From CABMGU01 sp964508495 (GTDB taxonomy: Archaea > Nanobdellota > Nanobdellia > Woesearchaeales > ARS49), in the NCBI GenBank assembly GCA_964508495.1, contig CAZDUA010000005.1, positions 1-28,113 on the forward strand: a stretch of DNA of 28,113 nt, read 5' to 3'. The notes beneath the pieces are model-generated. The model had not been told where the DNA came from. It worked only from the letters and a program-made list of their open reading frames with translations, and ran no database searches. This document shows positions 1 through 6,745 of this stretch, piece after piece. A program made the position numbers and the translations under genes. Position 1 is the first letter of the stretch, and every line of letters starts with the position of its first letter.

Positions 1-169
1 GTTGCAGTAGCAGTTGCAGTTGGAGTAGGGGTTGGTGTTGGAGTAGGAGTAGGCGTAGGAGTAGGAGTAGGGGTCGGAGTAGGAGTAGGGGTATCTGTGG
101 GCGTAGGAGTTGGTGTTGGTGTCGGGGTATTAGTAGGTGTAGGAGTTGGAGTCGGAGTATTACAAAGAG
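1..169. repeat. hexanucleotide-type microsatellite coding for Thr-Pro
   Basis: The plus strand is built from variants of GGAGTA, GGGGTA and GGTGTT units (complement of ACT-CCT, ACC-CCT, ACA-CCA). Read on the minus strand it gives Thr-Pro pairs, with a few Thr-Asn, Thr-Asp and Thr-Ala interruptions. Many third-position changes keep the protein pattern, so it is an old tract kept by selection on the protein rather than a fresh slippage run. It continues beyond base 1. Confidence 0.85.
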
Positions 170-503
170 GAGCTCCCGTAGGCGCTGGTCCTGTAGTACA
201 AAACCCAGCTACACACTGATCCCCAATACAACCTGCCAGGGAAGAACAATCACAACCCTCAGGACTGCATGGCGACCCGCACTGCGGAGTTATAGCAGAA
301 GGTTCATAAGAAACCTGTCCCGTCGGAGAAAAACCAAAGAACGCTCTAAACCCGTCAGCAATCCAAGAAAAGAAAGCCGAAAAGAATCCCTGCGAATCTT
401 GAGGATCACTATTTTCTGCAGCAACACTAGAAACAAGCATCAAACATAGAGCCATTACTACTAGAACTGTAACAAATCCTCTTACCAACGGCTCTTTCTT
501 CAC
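1..503 (-). CDS. secreted cysteine-rich protein with Thr-Pro tract (3' end outside window)
   Basis: The reading frame opens with GTG at 503-501 and runs off the window edge, so the C-terminus is missing (167 codons visible). The first 30 or so residues form a signal peptide: KK near the start, a hydrophobic stretch (FVTVLVVMALCLMLVSSVAA), then AEN. A short region with aromatic residues (FFSAFFSWIADGF) follows, then a small cysteine cluster with eight Cys at about residues 75-115, then an uninterrupted run of Thr-Pro pairs to the edge. Thr-Pro tracts are known as extended linkers in secreted and wall-attached proteins; here they probably space a further domain from the surface. The next gene but one (1459-3042) is also secreted and Cys-rich with a short Thr-Pro linker. 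The specific function is unknown. A TATA-like box lies at 570-580. Confidence 0.75.
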   Translation of the reverse strand, partial: MKKEPLVRGFVTVLVVMALCLMLVSSVAAENSDPQDSQGFFSAFFSWIADGFRAFFGFSPTGQVSYEPSAITPQCGSPCSPEGCDCSSLAGCIGDQCVAGFCTTGPAPTGAPLCNTPTPTPTPTNTPTPTPTPTPTDTPTPTPTPTPTPTPTPTPTPTPTPTATATA

Positions 504-569
504 TATTGTTCCCTAACAAACAAGGGCGACTTCCAAAAACCCCTTTTATGAAGCGTTACTATATCACAA

Positions 570-580
570 CTATTTAAAAA
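570..580 (-). promoter_or_regulatory. TATA-like box of the Thr-Pro protein gene
   Basis: TTTTTAAATAG on the minus strand. Transcription would begin near 549, giving a leader of about 45 bases before the GTG at 503. I see no convincing ribosome binding site before that GTG. Confidence 0.4.
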
Positions 581-620
581 CATTGGGGTTTACAAAAAGT
601 GTAAAGGCCAAAAATGAAAT

Positions 621-630
621 TTTTATAAAC
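621..630 (+). promoter_or_regulatory. TATA box of nucleotidyltransferase gene
   Basis: TTTTATAAAC is centred about 28 bases before the ATG at 654, which fits a leaderless transcript. Confidence 0.6.
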
Positions 631-653
631 AAAACACGAATTACTAGAACAAT

Positions 654-1358
654 ATGCAAGCAATAATAATGGCAGCAGGAGCTGGAACAAGACTCAAACC
701 ATTGACAGACACCATACCAAAAGCAATGGTGCCAATAAACGGCAAGCCAATACTCCAACTAATAATAGAACAGCTCAAAACGACAGGCGTGAAAGACGTC
801 GTAATAATCGTCCACTACCTAAAAGATAAAATCATAGATTACTTCGGCGACGGCAAAAAACTCGGCGTCAAGATAACGTACGTGGAACAAAAAGAGCTAA
901 AAGGCTCAGCAGACGCAATACTAAAAGCACAACCATACATAAAAGATGACAGATTCTTCGCAATAGCCTGCGACTCACTATTTGAAACAAGCCTGCTAAA
1001 AAGACTCCTCGCACACAAATCAGAAGGAGTATTCACCTGCACAGAAGTAGAAGACGGCAGAAGATACGGAATACTCATAACAAAAGGGCCAAAAGTAATA
1101 CAAATAATTGAAAAACCAGAACACCCGCCAACAAACCTCGCAAACCTAAGCGTGTACATACTCCCAAAGAAAGTCTTTGCCGCATGCAAAGCAGTAAAAC
1201 CGGGACCAAGAGGAGAATTATGGCTTCCAGAAGCGATACAAATGCTCATAGAACAAGGCGTTGATTTTGAATACGAAATCTGCAACCACATACTCGACAT
1301 CGGAACACACGAACAACTAGCAGAAGCGCAAGACTTGGCGAGAAAATTAGGACTTTAA
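654..1358 (+). CDS. NDP-sugar pyrophosphorylase (sugar-1-phosphate nucleotidyltransferase)
   Basis: This is a 234-residue protein of the nucleotidyltransferase family that joins NTPs to sugar-1-phosphates to give activated sugars for glycan or glycoprotein synthesis. The N-terminal nucleotide-binding signature AAGAGTRLKPLT is at residues 7-18, followed by the lysine of the PKAMVPINGKP segment. An acidic metal/substrate motif (ACDSLF) lies near residue 105, and EKP (IIEKPEHPPTNLAN) near residue 155 is also typical. It is a stand-alone catalytic domain with no left-handed beta-helix tail, which many glmU or rfbA relatives carry. The nucleotide and sugar cannot be told from sequence; dTTP or UTP with glucose-1-phosphate is the usual guess. 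The ATG is preceded by a TATA box at leaderless distance. It may supply glycosylation of the secreted proteins on either side (inference). Confidence 0.9.
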   Translation: MQAIIMAAGAGTRLKPLTDTIPKAMVPINGKPILQLIIEQLKTTGVKDVVIIVHYLKDKIIDYFGDGKKLGVKITYVEQKELKGSADAILKAQPYIKDDRFFAIACDSLFETSLLKRLLAHKSEGVFTCTEVEDGRRYGILITKGPKVIQIIEKPEHPPTNLANLSVYILPKKVFAACKAVKPGPRGELWLPEAIQMLIEQGVDFEYEICNHILDIGTHEQLAEAQDLARKLGL

Positions 1359-1361
1359 GAA

Positions 1362-1373
1362 ATATTTAAATAC
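1362..1373 (+). promoter_or_regulatory. TATA box of the Cys-rich repeat protein gene
   Basis: ATATTTAAATAC lies just after the nucleotidyltransferase stop codon. The predicted start of transcription is near 1392, leaving a leader of about 65 bases. That is long for this window and just includes the hairpins at 1394-1453. Confidence 0.5.
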
Positions 1374-1393
1374 AAACTAATATTAATTCTAAT

Positions 1394-1453
1394 AAAAGAG
1401 GCATCGCCGAACAAAGTTCGTCGGGTCTCTTTTTTAACTTTGTCAAAAAAGAG
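1394..1453 (+). promoter_or_regulatory. leader with two mutually exclusive hairpins at a ribosome binding site
   Basis: Hairpin 1 pairs AAAAGAG (1394-1400) with CTCTTTT (from 1427), and its tip pairs CGAAC with GTTCG around loop AAA (1413-1415). Hairpin 2 pairs CTCTTTTTT (1427-1435) perfectly with AAAAAAGAG (1445-1453), which covers the ribosome binding site GAGG (1451-1454) before the GTG at 1459. The two share the arm 1427-1435, so only one can form at a time. This is the layout of a translational switch. Because the shared arm ends in a T run, a transcription terminator is an alternative reading. Confidence 0.4.
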
Positions 1454-1458
1454 GCCGT

Positions 1459-3042
1459 GTGAAAAAAATATTATTAATTGCAGCATTGCTCATTCTAACA
1501 GCAACACCTGTCTACGCACAAGCTCCAAGCTGGTTCGCAATACTATTCAGAGGGTGCGCAGACTCAGACAGCGGACCAACAAACCCAGACTTTCCAGTTC
1601 CATTCATAGAACAAAATGGAGTGGCAAGAGACAAAACAGGTATTTACTACGACGCTTGCATCAATGAAGAAGGAGAAAAAACGAAAACCAGCACAAAAAT
1701 AAGAGAATACTTCTGCAAAGACAGAAAAGTAACATACAGGGAATACGAATGCCCAAAATACGATTATGATGGGTGCTTTGACCCAGAAAATAAAAAAGGA
1801 GCAGCATGCGTCAAAAAACAAAGACTTCTATGCGGAAACGGCATTATAGACTTCTTTGAACTATGCGATCCGCCAGCAACACCATGCATAACGCTGTTAG
1901 GAACTCCAAGCATTTGCGACAATAACTGCAACTGTCCCGACTTGTGCGGAAACGGCGCAAAAGACCCAGGAGAACAATGCGACCCGCCAGGAGGACCATG
2001 CAAAACACCAGCAGGACTGCCAGGAATATGCAAAGGCGACTGCAAATGCCAGCCATTACCTCCGCCACAAAACACTTGCGGAGACTTAGTACTCGGAGCA
2101 GGAGAAATGTGCGATCCTCCAGGAATAGCGTGCAAAGACGCATTCGGAAAACCAGGAACTTGCGATCCATTATGCCAGTGCAAAGCAAAAGAAGATAAAA
2201 AGCCAAAGTGCGGAAACACAATCCTAGAAGCAGGAGAACAATGTGAAGCGCCAGGAGACAAATGCATAGATGATTCAGGACTTGATGCAATTTGCTCAAA
2301 AACCTGCACGTGCAAAGCAACAAGAATACCGACATGGTGCGGAAACCAACGAGTAGACGCCTGGGAAGACTGCGAGCCACCAGGAAGCCCATGCAAGAAA
2401 GGCAATGATTTAGGAATATGCACGGACGCGTGCAAGTGCAAAACATACATAACAACGCCAAGCTGTGGAGACCAAAAAGTTGACAGAGGAGAAGCATGCG
2501 ACCCACCGGGAAGCCCAGCACCACAATGCCCACCAATACTATTGCCAAACGGAGGATGCGGATTCCCAGTATGCACTGACAATTGCAAATGCCCAGAAGG
2601 CAGGCCGTGCGACACAACAGGACAAGGAACAGCAATAGGAGTAATACCAGGAGGGCAAACTCAGCCAACGCCCACACCAAAAAGCTGTGAAGAACTCTGC
2701 AAGGAAAGAGGACTGACAACACAACAACAAGACTTCGGCCAGTTCATACTATCACAATTACAACAATACAGGTGCGTAAGCGGGGCGAGCATCAAAATGA
2801 AAGGAACCCTCACCCTGTCAGGCGAAGGATTCCAATGCAAATGCTATTCCAAAGACAACCCTGAATTAATAGTCAACCAAGAAAAACCAATATGCGACAC
2901 TCCATGCGGAAGAGTCCCATGCGACGGCTCAGCACAATGCCCATGCCCAGGAAAAGAAAACTGCGTACTAACAGCAACCTGCACATGGGGAGGCTGGAAA
3001 ATGCAAAACGGAAGGCCAGTCCCAGTACTAGGCGCACAATAA
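1459..3042 (+). CDS. secreted protein with six tandem cysteine-rich repeats
   Basis: The product has 527 residues. A clean signal peptide (MKKILLIAALLILTATPVYA, then QAPSW) starts at a GTG with GAGG four bases upstream. Six repeats of roughly 36-45 residues occupy about residues 125-385. Each begins CGN or CGD, followed by an acidic GE-x-CDPPG segment and ends in C-x-C (for example CKC, CNC). The pattern resembles the Myxococcus-type cysteine-rich repeat (CGNG..E.GE.CD). A short Gln/Thr/Pro linker (about 390-405) leads to a second cysteine-rich region with CEELCKERG and a final CTWGGW motif. Such proteins are disulfide-stabilised and work outside the cell, so an envelope or adhesion role is likely, but the exact job is unknown. 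There is no C-terminal membrane anchor. The repeats differ enough to be an old expansion. Confidence 0.85.
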   Translation: MKKILLIAALLILTATPVYAQAPSWFAILFRGCADSDSGPTNPDFPVPFIEQNGVARDKTGIYYDACINEEGEKTKTSTKIREYFCKDRKVTYREYECPKYDYDGCFDPENKKGAACVKKQRLLCGNGIIDFFELCDPPATPCITLLGTPSICDNNCNCPDLCGNGAKDPGEQCDPPGGPCKTPAGLPGICKGDCKCQPLPPPQNTCGDLVLGAGEMCDPPGIACKDAFGKPGTCDPLCQCKAKEDKKPKCGNTILEAGEQCEAPGDKCIDDSGLDAICSKTCTCKATRIPTWCGNQRVDAWEDCEPPGSPCKKGNDLGICTDACKCKTYITTPSCGDQKVDRGEACDPPGSPAPQCPPILLPNGGCGFPVCTDNCKCPEGRPCDTTGQGTAIGVIPGGQTQPTPTPKSCEELCKERGLTTQQQDFGQFILSQLQQYRCVSGASIKMKGTLTLSGEGFQCKCYSKDNPELIVNQEKPICDTPCGRVPCDGSAQCPCPGKENCVLTATCTWGGWKMQNGRPVPVLGAQ

Positions 3043-3197
3043 TAGTTCTTAAAGCAAAACAAGCCAGAATAAAGCTTCTTCAAGTTTTATCAAGTATTAA
3101 ATGGCCCTTTTCTAAAGTTGTTTGAAAGCATACTTAAGAACAAAATTCACCATATACCTCTTTGACAATCATAAACCGCCACAAGAATTCCCGGCGG

Positions 3198-3220
3198 AGC
3201 GGAGGCAGGCAGCCTCCGCT
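3198..3220. other. GC-rich perfect hairpin
   Basis: AGCGGAGGC pairs with GCCTCCGCT over 9 bp around loop AGGCA (3207-3211). It ends 16 bases before the two-hairpin element at 3237. In the second copy of the element, a weaker pairing (15081-15100) ends at the same distance. It may be a terminator of the 1459 gene or part of the element. Confidence 0.6.
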
Positions 3221-3236
3221 TCATAATCACATCATG

Positions 3237-3315
3237 TCGGAAATTTGCTGAGATCATATTACGATACTCCAAATTTCCGATCACCTCGGAAATCCACGAT
3301 TTCCGACGCCTCGCA
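3237..3315. repeat. two-hairpin element, copy 1
   Basis: Hairpin A pairs TCGGAAATTTG (3237-3247) with CAAATTTCCGA (3270-3280), 11 bp around a 22-base loop containing CATATTACGATACTC. Six bases later, hairpin B pairs CGGAAATC (3287-3294) with GATTTCCG (3298-3305) around a 3-base loop. Four bases after that is CTCGCA (3310-3315). The second copy at 15117-15195 has the same lengths throughout. In both places the element lies between two genes that point at each other. Its nature is unknown: structured RNA, DNA-level terminator or remnant of a palindromic mobile element. Confidence 0.75.
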
Positions 3316-3353
3316 AGTTCCCGCGCAAAATAACTAATTCTAACGCGGGAACT
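3316..3353 (-). terminator. hairpin overlapping the stop codon of the 52-residue gene
   Basis: AGTTCCCGCG pairs with CGCGGGAACT, 10 bp perfect, with an 18-base AT-rich loop (3326-3343). On the minus strand it begins inside the TAG stop at 3354-3352, so it would sit at the very 3' end of the three-gene operon mRNA. No T run follows, so it may protect the 3' end rather than stop transcription. Confidence 0.5.
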
Positions 3354-3510
3354 ATTCTTTCATCTTAGGCAAAACAAAATACGCAAAACCAGCAATAAGA
3401 ATGATTAATACCCAAAACAAACGCCAAGTGATAAAACTAATACCAACAAGAACTAACAAAAGAACACACGCGATGACGCCTACGAGCCCCAAAGATTTCT
3501 TAAGATTCAT
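3352..3510 (-). CDS. small two-helix membrane protein (52 residues)
   Basis: Short gene starting ATG at 3510 and ending TAG at 3352. The start overlaps the stop of the DUF1385 gene in an ATGA, so it is translationally coupled to it and is the third gene of the operon. The protein is MNLKKSLG, then two hydrophobic stretches (LVGVIACVLLLVLVGISFI and LFWVLIILIAGFAYFVL), then PKMKE. The pattern is two short membrane helices with charged ends. No family recognised. Its position suggests it works with the DUF1385 membrane protein. The 3' end is shared with a strong hairpin. Confidence 0.65.
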   Translation of the reverse strand: MNLKKSLGLVGVIACVLLLVLVGISFITWRLFWVLIILIAGFAYFVLPKMKE

Positions 3511-4334
3511 TTTGCCTTGTTTACTGCGGTTATAGCAACCTCAATTTGTTTTGCATCAGGCTGTCTCGTGGTTAATTTTTGCGTCCACAAACCAGGAAGA
3601 GTAAGCCATCTCAAACATTTATACTTAGCGCTGAATTTTAGCAGCTCATAAGAAATACCTGCAACAACAGGAACAAGTACGATTCTGGCAGGCACGTTAA
3701 TGTACCAGTGAGGAGTCCTGATAAGAGAGAATAAAATAATGCTAACGGCAACAACGTATAACAATAAACTAGTACCGCACCTTGGATGTTCAGGCGGGAA
3801 TTTCTTAACATTCTTAACATTCAAAGCGAGCTTGTGCTCATAACAATGCACAGACATGTGCTCAGCGCCATGATATTGGAACATCCTCCTAACATCAGCC
3901 ATCAAACCAATAACGGCAAGGTACAAAAAGAAAACCAACAATCGCAAAACACCATCAACAATGCCAAAAGTAACCGTCTGAGGGTCGAAAAAGAACTTAG
4001 AAGCATAATAAGGCAGCAAAATGAAAAGACCAATAGTCAAAAGTATCGCCATGCCAAACGCGATAACCCACTCCTTAAAGCCCAACTCCTCCTCCTCGCC
4101 CTGCTGGTTAGAACTCCAAGTCAAAGCCTTAATTCCCACGACCATCATTTCAAACAACTGAATGACGCCGCGCACAAAAGGCAAATTCAAAATCCTATAC
4201 TTCTGAACTAACGAAACATGCCTTACACGCCTGGAAACAATCTTGCCACTGGGAGTACGAGCAGCCATGGCAACAGCATCAGGAGACTTAATCATAACAC
4301 CCTCGATAATGGCTTGGCCTCCCAACGGTTTCAT
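3507..4334 (-). CDS. DUF1385 membrane protein (YqhQ-like)
   Basis: This 275-residue protein carries the family hallmarks of DUF1385: GGQAIIEGVM near the N-terminus (residues 5-14), YHGAEH in the middle (about 154) and HPRCGTS (about 183). Four or more membrane segments are visible (about 90-110, 120-145, 190-205, 215-235). The family is widespread in bacteria (YqhQ in Bacillus); conserved His and Cys suggest metal binding, but the biochemical role is not established as far as I know. The ATG overlaps the stop of the upstream metallo-beta-lactamase gene as ATGA, with GAGGTG eight bases before it. Its gene partners at both ends overlap by four bases, so all three are probably made in matched amounts. 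Confidence 0.85.
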   Translation of the reverse strand: MKPLGGQAIIEGVMIKSPDAVAMAARTPSGKIVSRRVRHVSLVQKYRILNLPFVRGVIQLFEMMVVGIKALTWSSNQQGEEEELGFKEWVIAFGMAILLTIGLFILLPYYASKFFFDPQTVTFGIVDGVLRLLVFFLYLAVIGLMADVRRMFQYHGAEHMSVHCYEHKLALNVKNVKKFPPEHPRCGTSLLLYVVAVSIILFSLIRTPHWYINVPARIVLVPVVAGISYELLKFSAKYKCLRWLTLPGLWTQKLTTRQPDAKQIEVAITAVNKAK

Positions 4335-4963
4335 ATCTCCAACACCTCGCCAGGCTCCAAAATTTTAACCGGAACTTTAGAAAGCTCACTGAACAACAAA
4401 GCATCATCACGAGTGCCAACATGAGCGCCCCAATGAATAGGAATCGCTAATTTTGCGCCAATCTTTTGCACAATTTCCGCTGCTTCTTTAGGACCAGCAG
4501 TATAAGTGCCACCCACTGAAATAAGAACAACATCAGGGTTCATTCCTTCCAACTGCGGGAAAAAATCAGAATCGCCCATAAAATAAACCATCTTCTTCTC
4601 AGCAAGAACGGCAAAACCAACCGCGTTTTCCTTCGCATGAGAATGGTTCCTCTGATCAACATGAGGATTTGCTACAGGCATGCCAACAACCTCAACACCA
4701 TCAAACACTTTACTTTCTCCAACATTCAAAACACTGCAAGGAAAAATTTCTCTTGCAACATCAGCAGTACCAAGAATATGAGTACCATCATGAGAAGCAC
4801 GCCTGACTTTACTAACACTGCAATGGTCAAAATGAAAACTAGAAACAAGAACAATAGTGCCGGGAGTATACCATTCATCAAGACCCGCATACGGGTCAAT
4901 GTAAATGACATTTTCACCTGTCAAAAGCTTAACAGAAGAATGGCCAAACCAGGTCAAACGCAT
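4331..4963 (-). CDS. metallo-beta-lactamase fold hydrolase with altered metal site
   Basis: A 210-residue protein of the UPF0173/YtnP-like branch of the metallo-beta-lactamase fold. It opens MRLTWFGHSS, typical of this group, with a DPY acidic turn at 23-25. The usual HxHxDH metal motif appears as S42-F-H44-F-D46-H47, so the first histidine is replaced by serine. Downstream ligands are visible: a His-rich segment (HSHAKEN) around residue 105, GDSDFF with its Asp near 132, and IPIHWG near 178. With one ligand lost it may hold a single metal or a shifted site. It is the first gene of a three-gene overlapping operon with a DUF1385 membrane protein. A TATA box 26 bases upstream of the ATG indicates a leaderless start. 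Substrate unknown. Confidence 0.85.
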   Translation of the reverse strand: MRLTWFGHSSVKLLTGENVIYIDPYAGLDEWYTPGTIVLVSSFHFDHCSVSKVRRASHDGTHILGTADVAREIFPCSVLNVGESKVFDGVEVVGMPVANPHVDQRNHSHAKENAVGFAVLAEKKMVYFMGDSDFFPQLEGMNPDVVLISVGGTYTAGPKEAAEIVQKIGAKLAIPIHWGAHVGTRDDALLFSELSKVPVKILEPGEVLEI

Positions 4964-4983
4964 GAATGCTCAAGGTTGCCCAT

Positions 4984-4993
4984 CTTATATAAA
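4984..4993 (-). promoter_or_regulatory. TATA box of the metallo-beta-lactamase operon
   Basis: TTTATATAAG on the minus strand, centred about 26 bases before the ATG at 4963. Leaderless spacing. Confidence 0.65.
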
Positions 4994-5034
4994 TGTTACC
5001 TGCCAAGAACAAAAAATTCTAAAAAATAAAAAAA

Positions 5035-5421
5035 TTATTTCTTGCTCAAAGCCCAAGCGCCAGGACCTGAAAGCCACAGCGACACAAGACCTGACAAGAT
5101 GACTACGTTATTTATTGCGACCTGCATGTCAGATACCACGATGGCAACAAACATCACAATTGCCAAAGGAATAGTCGTCCACTTAAGCTGGAAGCCAGTC
5201 AAAACAGCAACTCCACATAACAGTTCAACTATAATCAACAGCCACGTCCAAAAAGCAGGACCTGGAAAACCCATACCCTCAAGCATTCCAACAACCAGCG
5301 AAGGGTCCATCAACTTCATAATACCGGCGAACACAAAAATACCGCCGACACCAATCCTTAACGCAAACGGTCCGAATTCTTTCATATCAAACCACCTCAA
5401 CAAGGAGAACAAATAATCCAT
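5035..5421 (-). CDS. DoxX-family membrane protein
   Basis: 128 residues with four membrane segments: about 20-38 (after FALRIGVGGIFVFAGIMKL), 58-78, 84-102 and 105-123. The first segment with its conserved R and G-x-x-F-x-x-AG-x-x-K pattern is the mark of the DoxX family, which includes subunits linked to quinone-dependent redox chemistry and many members of unknown role. It ends in a short SKK tail. It shares a single palindromic TATA box with hisS on the other strand and both genes are leaderless. Confidence 0.8.
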   Translation of the reverse strand: MDYLFSLLRWFDMKEFGPFALRIGVGGIFVFAGIMKLMDPSLVVGMLEGMGFPGPAFWTWLLIIVELLCGVAVLTGFQLKWTTIPLAIVMFVAIVVSDMQVAINNVVILSGLVSLWLSGPGAWALSKK

Positions 5422-5445
5422 TAATAAAGATTATTGCACTGCAAA

Positions 5446-5455
5446 CTTTATAAAG
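5446..5455. promoter_or_regulatory. symmetric TATA box for DoxX (-) and hisS (+)
   Basis: CTTTATAAAG is a perfect palindrome. Its centre is 26-27 bases before the hisS ATG (5477) and 29-30 before the DoxX ATG (5421). One box at leaderless distance serves both directions; no second TATA box is seen in the 55-base gap. Confidence 0.65.
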
Positions 5456-5476
5456 AAGGCAAGAGTTACTGATGGT

Positions 5477-6745
5477 ATGCAATTCCAGCGCATAAAAGGG
5501 GCTGAGGACTATTATCCAAGAGAAGAAGCACAACAGAAAAAGATAGCTGAAGCGCTATCAGAACAAGCGCGCAAGTTCGGATTCCAACAAGTCAGCACGC
5601 CAGCAATAGAGACAATCAAACTATTAACAGCAAAAAGCGGGGAAGACGTCAAACAACAAATATTCGTTCTGGAAAAGAAAGGAAGCGAAGAGCTAGGATT
5701 ACGATTTGATTTAACAGTCCCAATGACGAGAATGTTCGTCTCCAAACAAAAAGAATTGCAAAAACCAGTCAAATGGTACCAAATAGCGCCAATGTGGAGA
5801 TACGAAGCACCACAAGCAGGAAGACAAAGAGAGTTCACACAACTATCAGTAGAATTGTTTGGCTCGGACAAGCCAGAAGCAGACGCAACATGCATCAACC
5901 TAATGATAGCATGCTTTGAAAGCTTCGGATTAACCAGCAAAGACATCAAAATCAAGATTAACAATAAAAAATTATTGGAAGGACTGCTTCTCGAAATAAT
6001 AACACAAGAACAAATGCCAGAAGTAACACGATTAATTGACAAATCAACAAAAATAGGAGAAGTGGAATTCACACAAGAACTCAAAAAAATAGGAATAGAA
6101 GCTCAGAAAATCGAAGTCATCAAAAAAATAACAAAAATACAGGGCGGACCAGGAAGCCTAGAGAAAATAAAAGAGCTAAAGCCAAACGAACTAGCATTAC
6201 AAGGACTAACAGAACTGGAAAACACGCTCAAATACGTCAAAAAAGAATACATTGTTGTCGACTTAAGCATCGCGCGCGGACTAGCGTATTACACTGGAAA
6301 TGTCTACGAATGCTTTGACAAAGAAGGAAAATACCGAGCACTAGCAGGCGGAGGAAGATACGACCAGCTAGTAGAACTATTCGGCGGAGAAAACACGCCA
6401 GCAACAGGATTCGCCATAGGAACAGCAACGCTCACATTACTATTACAGGATAAAGGATTAATGCCAAACACAGAAATCGGGCCAGAATATTACATCGCGC
6501 CAGTCAACGAAGAAATGATACCAAAAGCAATGGAAATAGCGGCAACACTCAGAAAGAAATATTCAGTCGATATAGACTTAATGAGAAGAAAATTAGTCAA
6601 ACAGTTCGAATACGCAAACTCCATAGGAGCCAAGAAAATAATAATTGTTGGAGAAAAAGACCTCAAAGAAGGAAACGTGACAATTAGAGAGCTCGCGACC
6701 GGTAAGGAAGAGAAGACCCCCCTGAACAAGATTCTACAACATTAA
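5477..6745 (+). CDS. hisS: histidyl-tRNA synthetase
   Basis: A 422-residue class II aminoacyl-tRNA synthetase that charges tRNA-His. It starts with the usual KGAEDYYP-type opening. LRFDLTVPM is at 75-83, motif 2 (MWRYEAPQAGRQREF) at about 106-120, the histidine-specific RGLAYYTG at 267-274, and motif 3 with AGGGRYD at 290-296 and GFAIG at 311-315. The C-terminal 90 residues form the anticodon-binding domain (YYIAPVNEE onward). Length is normal. The ATG at 5477 is leaderless behind the shared palindromic TATA box. The last 62 bases overlap a small gene on the other strand (6684-6896). Confidence 0.97.
   Translation: MQFQRIKGAEDYYPREEAQQKKIAEALSEQARKFGFQQVSTPAIETIKLLTAKSGEDVKQQIFVLEKKGSEELGLRFDLTVPMTRMFVSKQKELQKPVKWYQIAPMWRYEAPQAGRQREFTQLSVELFGSDKPEADATCINLMIACFESFGLTSKDIKIKINNKKLLEGLLLEIITQEQMPEVTRLIDKSTKIGEVEFTQELKKIGIEAQKIEVIKKITKIQGGPGSLEKIKELKPNELALQGLTELENTLKYVKKEYIVVDLSIARGLAYYTGNVYECFDKEGKYRALAGGGRYDQLVELFGGENTPATGFAIGTATLTLLLQDKGLMPNTEIGPEYYIAPVNEEMIPKAMEIAATLRKKYSVDIDLMRRKLVKQFEYANSIGAKKIIIVGEKDLKEGNVTIRELATGKEEKTPLNKILQH

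Larger units (their letters stand above)
3043..3351. other. gene-free convergent intergenic region with four hairpins
   Basis: No credible coding frame is present. The first 130 bases are AT-rich and featureless. From 3198 on there are four good inverted repeats in a row (3198-3220, 3237-3280, 3286-3306, 3316-3353). GC content rises sharply compared with the AT-rich left half. Confidence 0.7.

Noticed and set aside
1..169. CRISPR or satellite-type array at the window start
   Set aside because: Units are 6 bases, contiguous and in frame as Thr-Pro codons; there are no spacers.
1401..1426. tRNA-like fragment with GTTCG before the Cys-rich gene
   Set aside because: No acceptor stem, D arm or anticodon arm at proper distance; it is a simple hairpin.
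1764..2722. Long minus-strand frames of over 280 codons opposite the Cys-rich gene
   Set aside because: They mirror the repeat structure of the plus-strand gene (Cys codons read as Ala/His), have no promoter or start site, and the plus frame has a signal peptide and repeats.
3043..3125. Continuation of a plus-strand frame (2892-3125) past the Cys-rich gene stop
   Set aside because: Out of frame with the gene, Arg/Lys-rich, no start signal.
3237..3280. H/ACA guide RNA: on the minus strand the long stem is followed directly by ACA
   Set aside because: The 22-base loop has no solid upper stem or kink-turn, and the conserved part of the loop covers only one side of where a guide pocket would be. 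The ACA alone is too weak.
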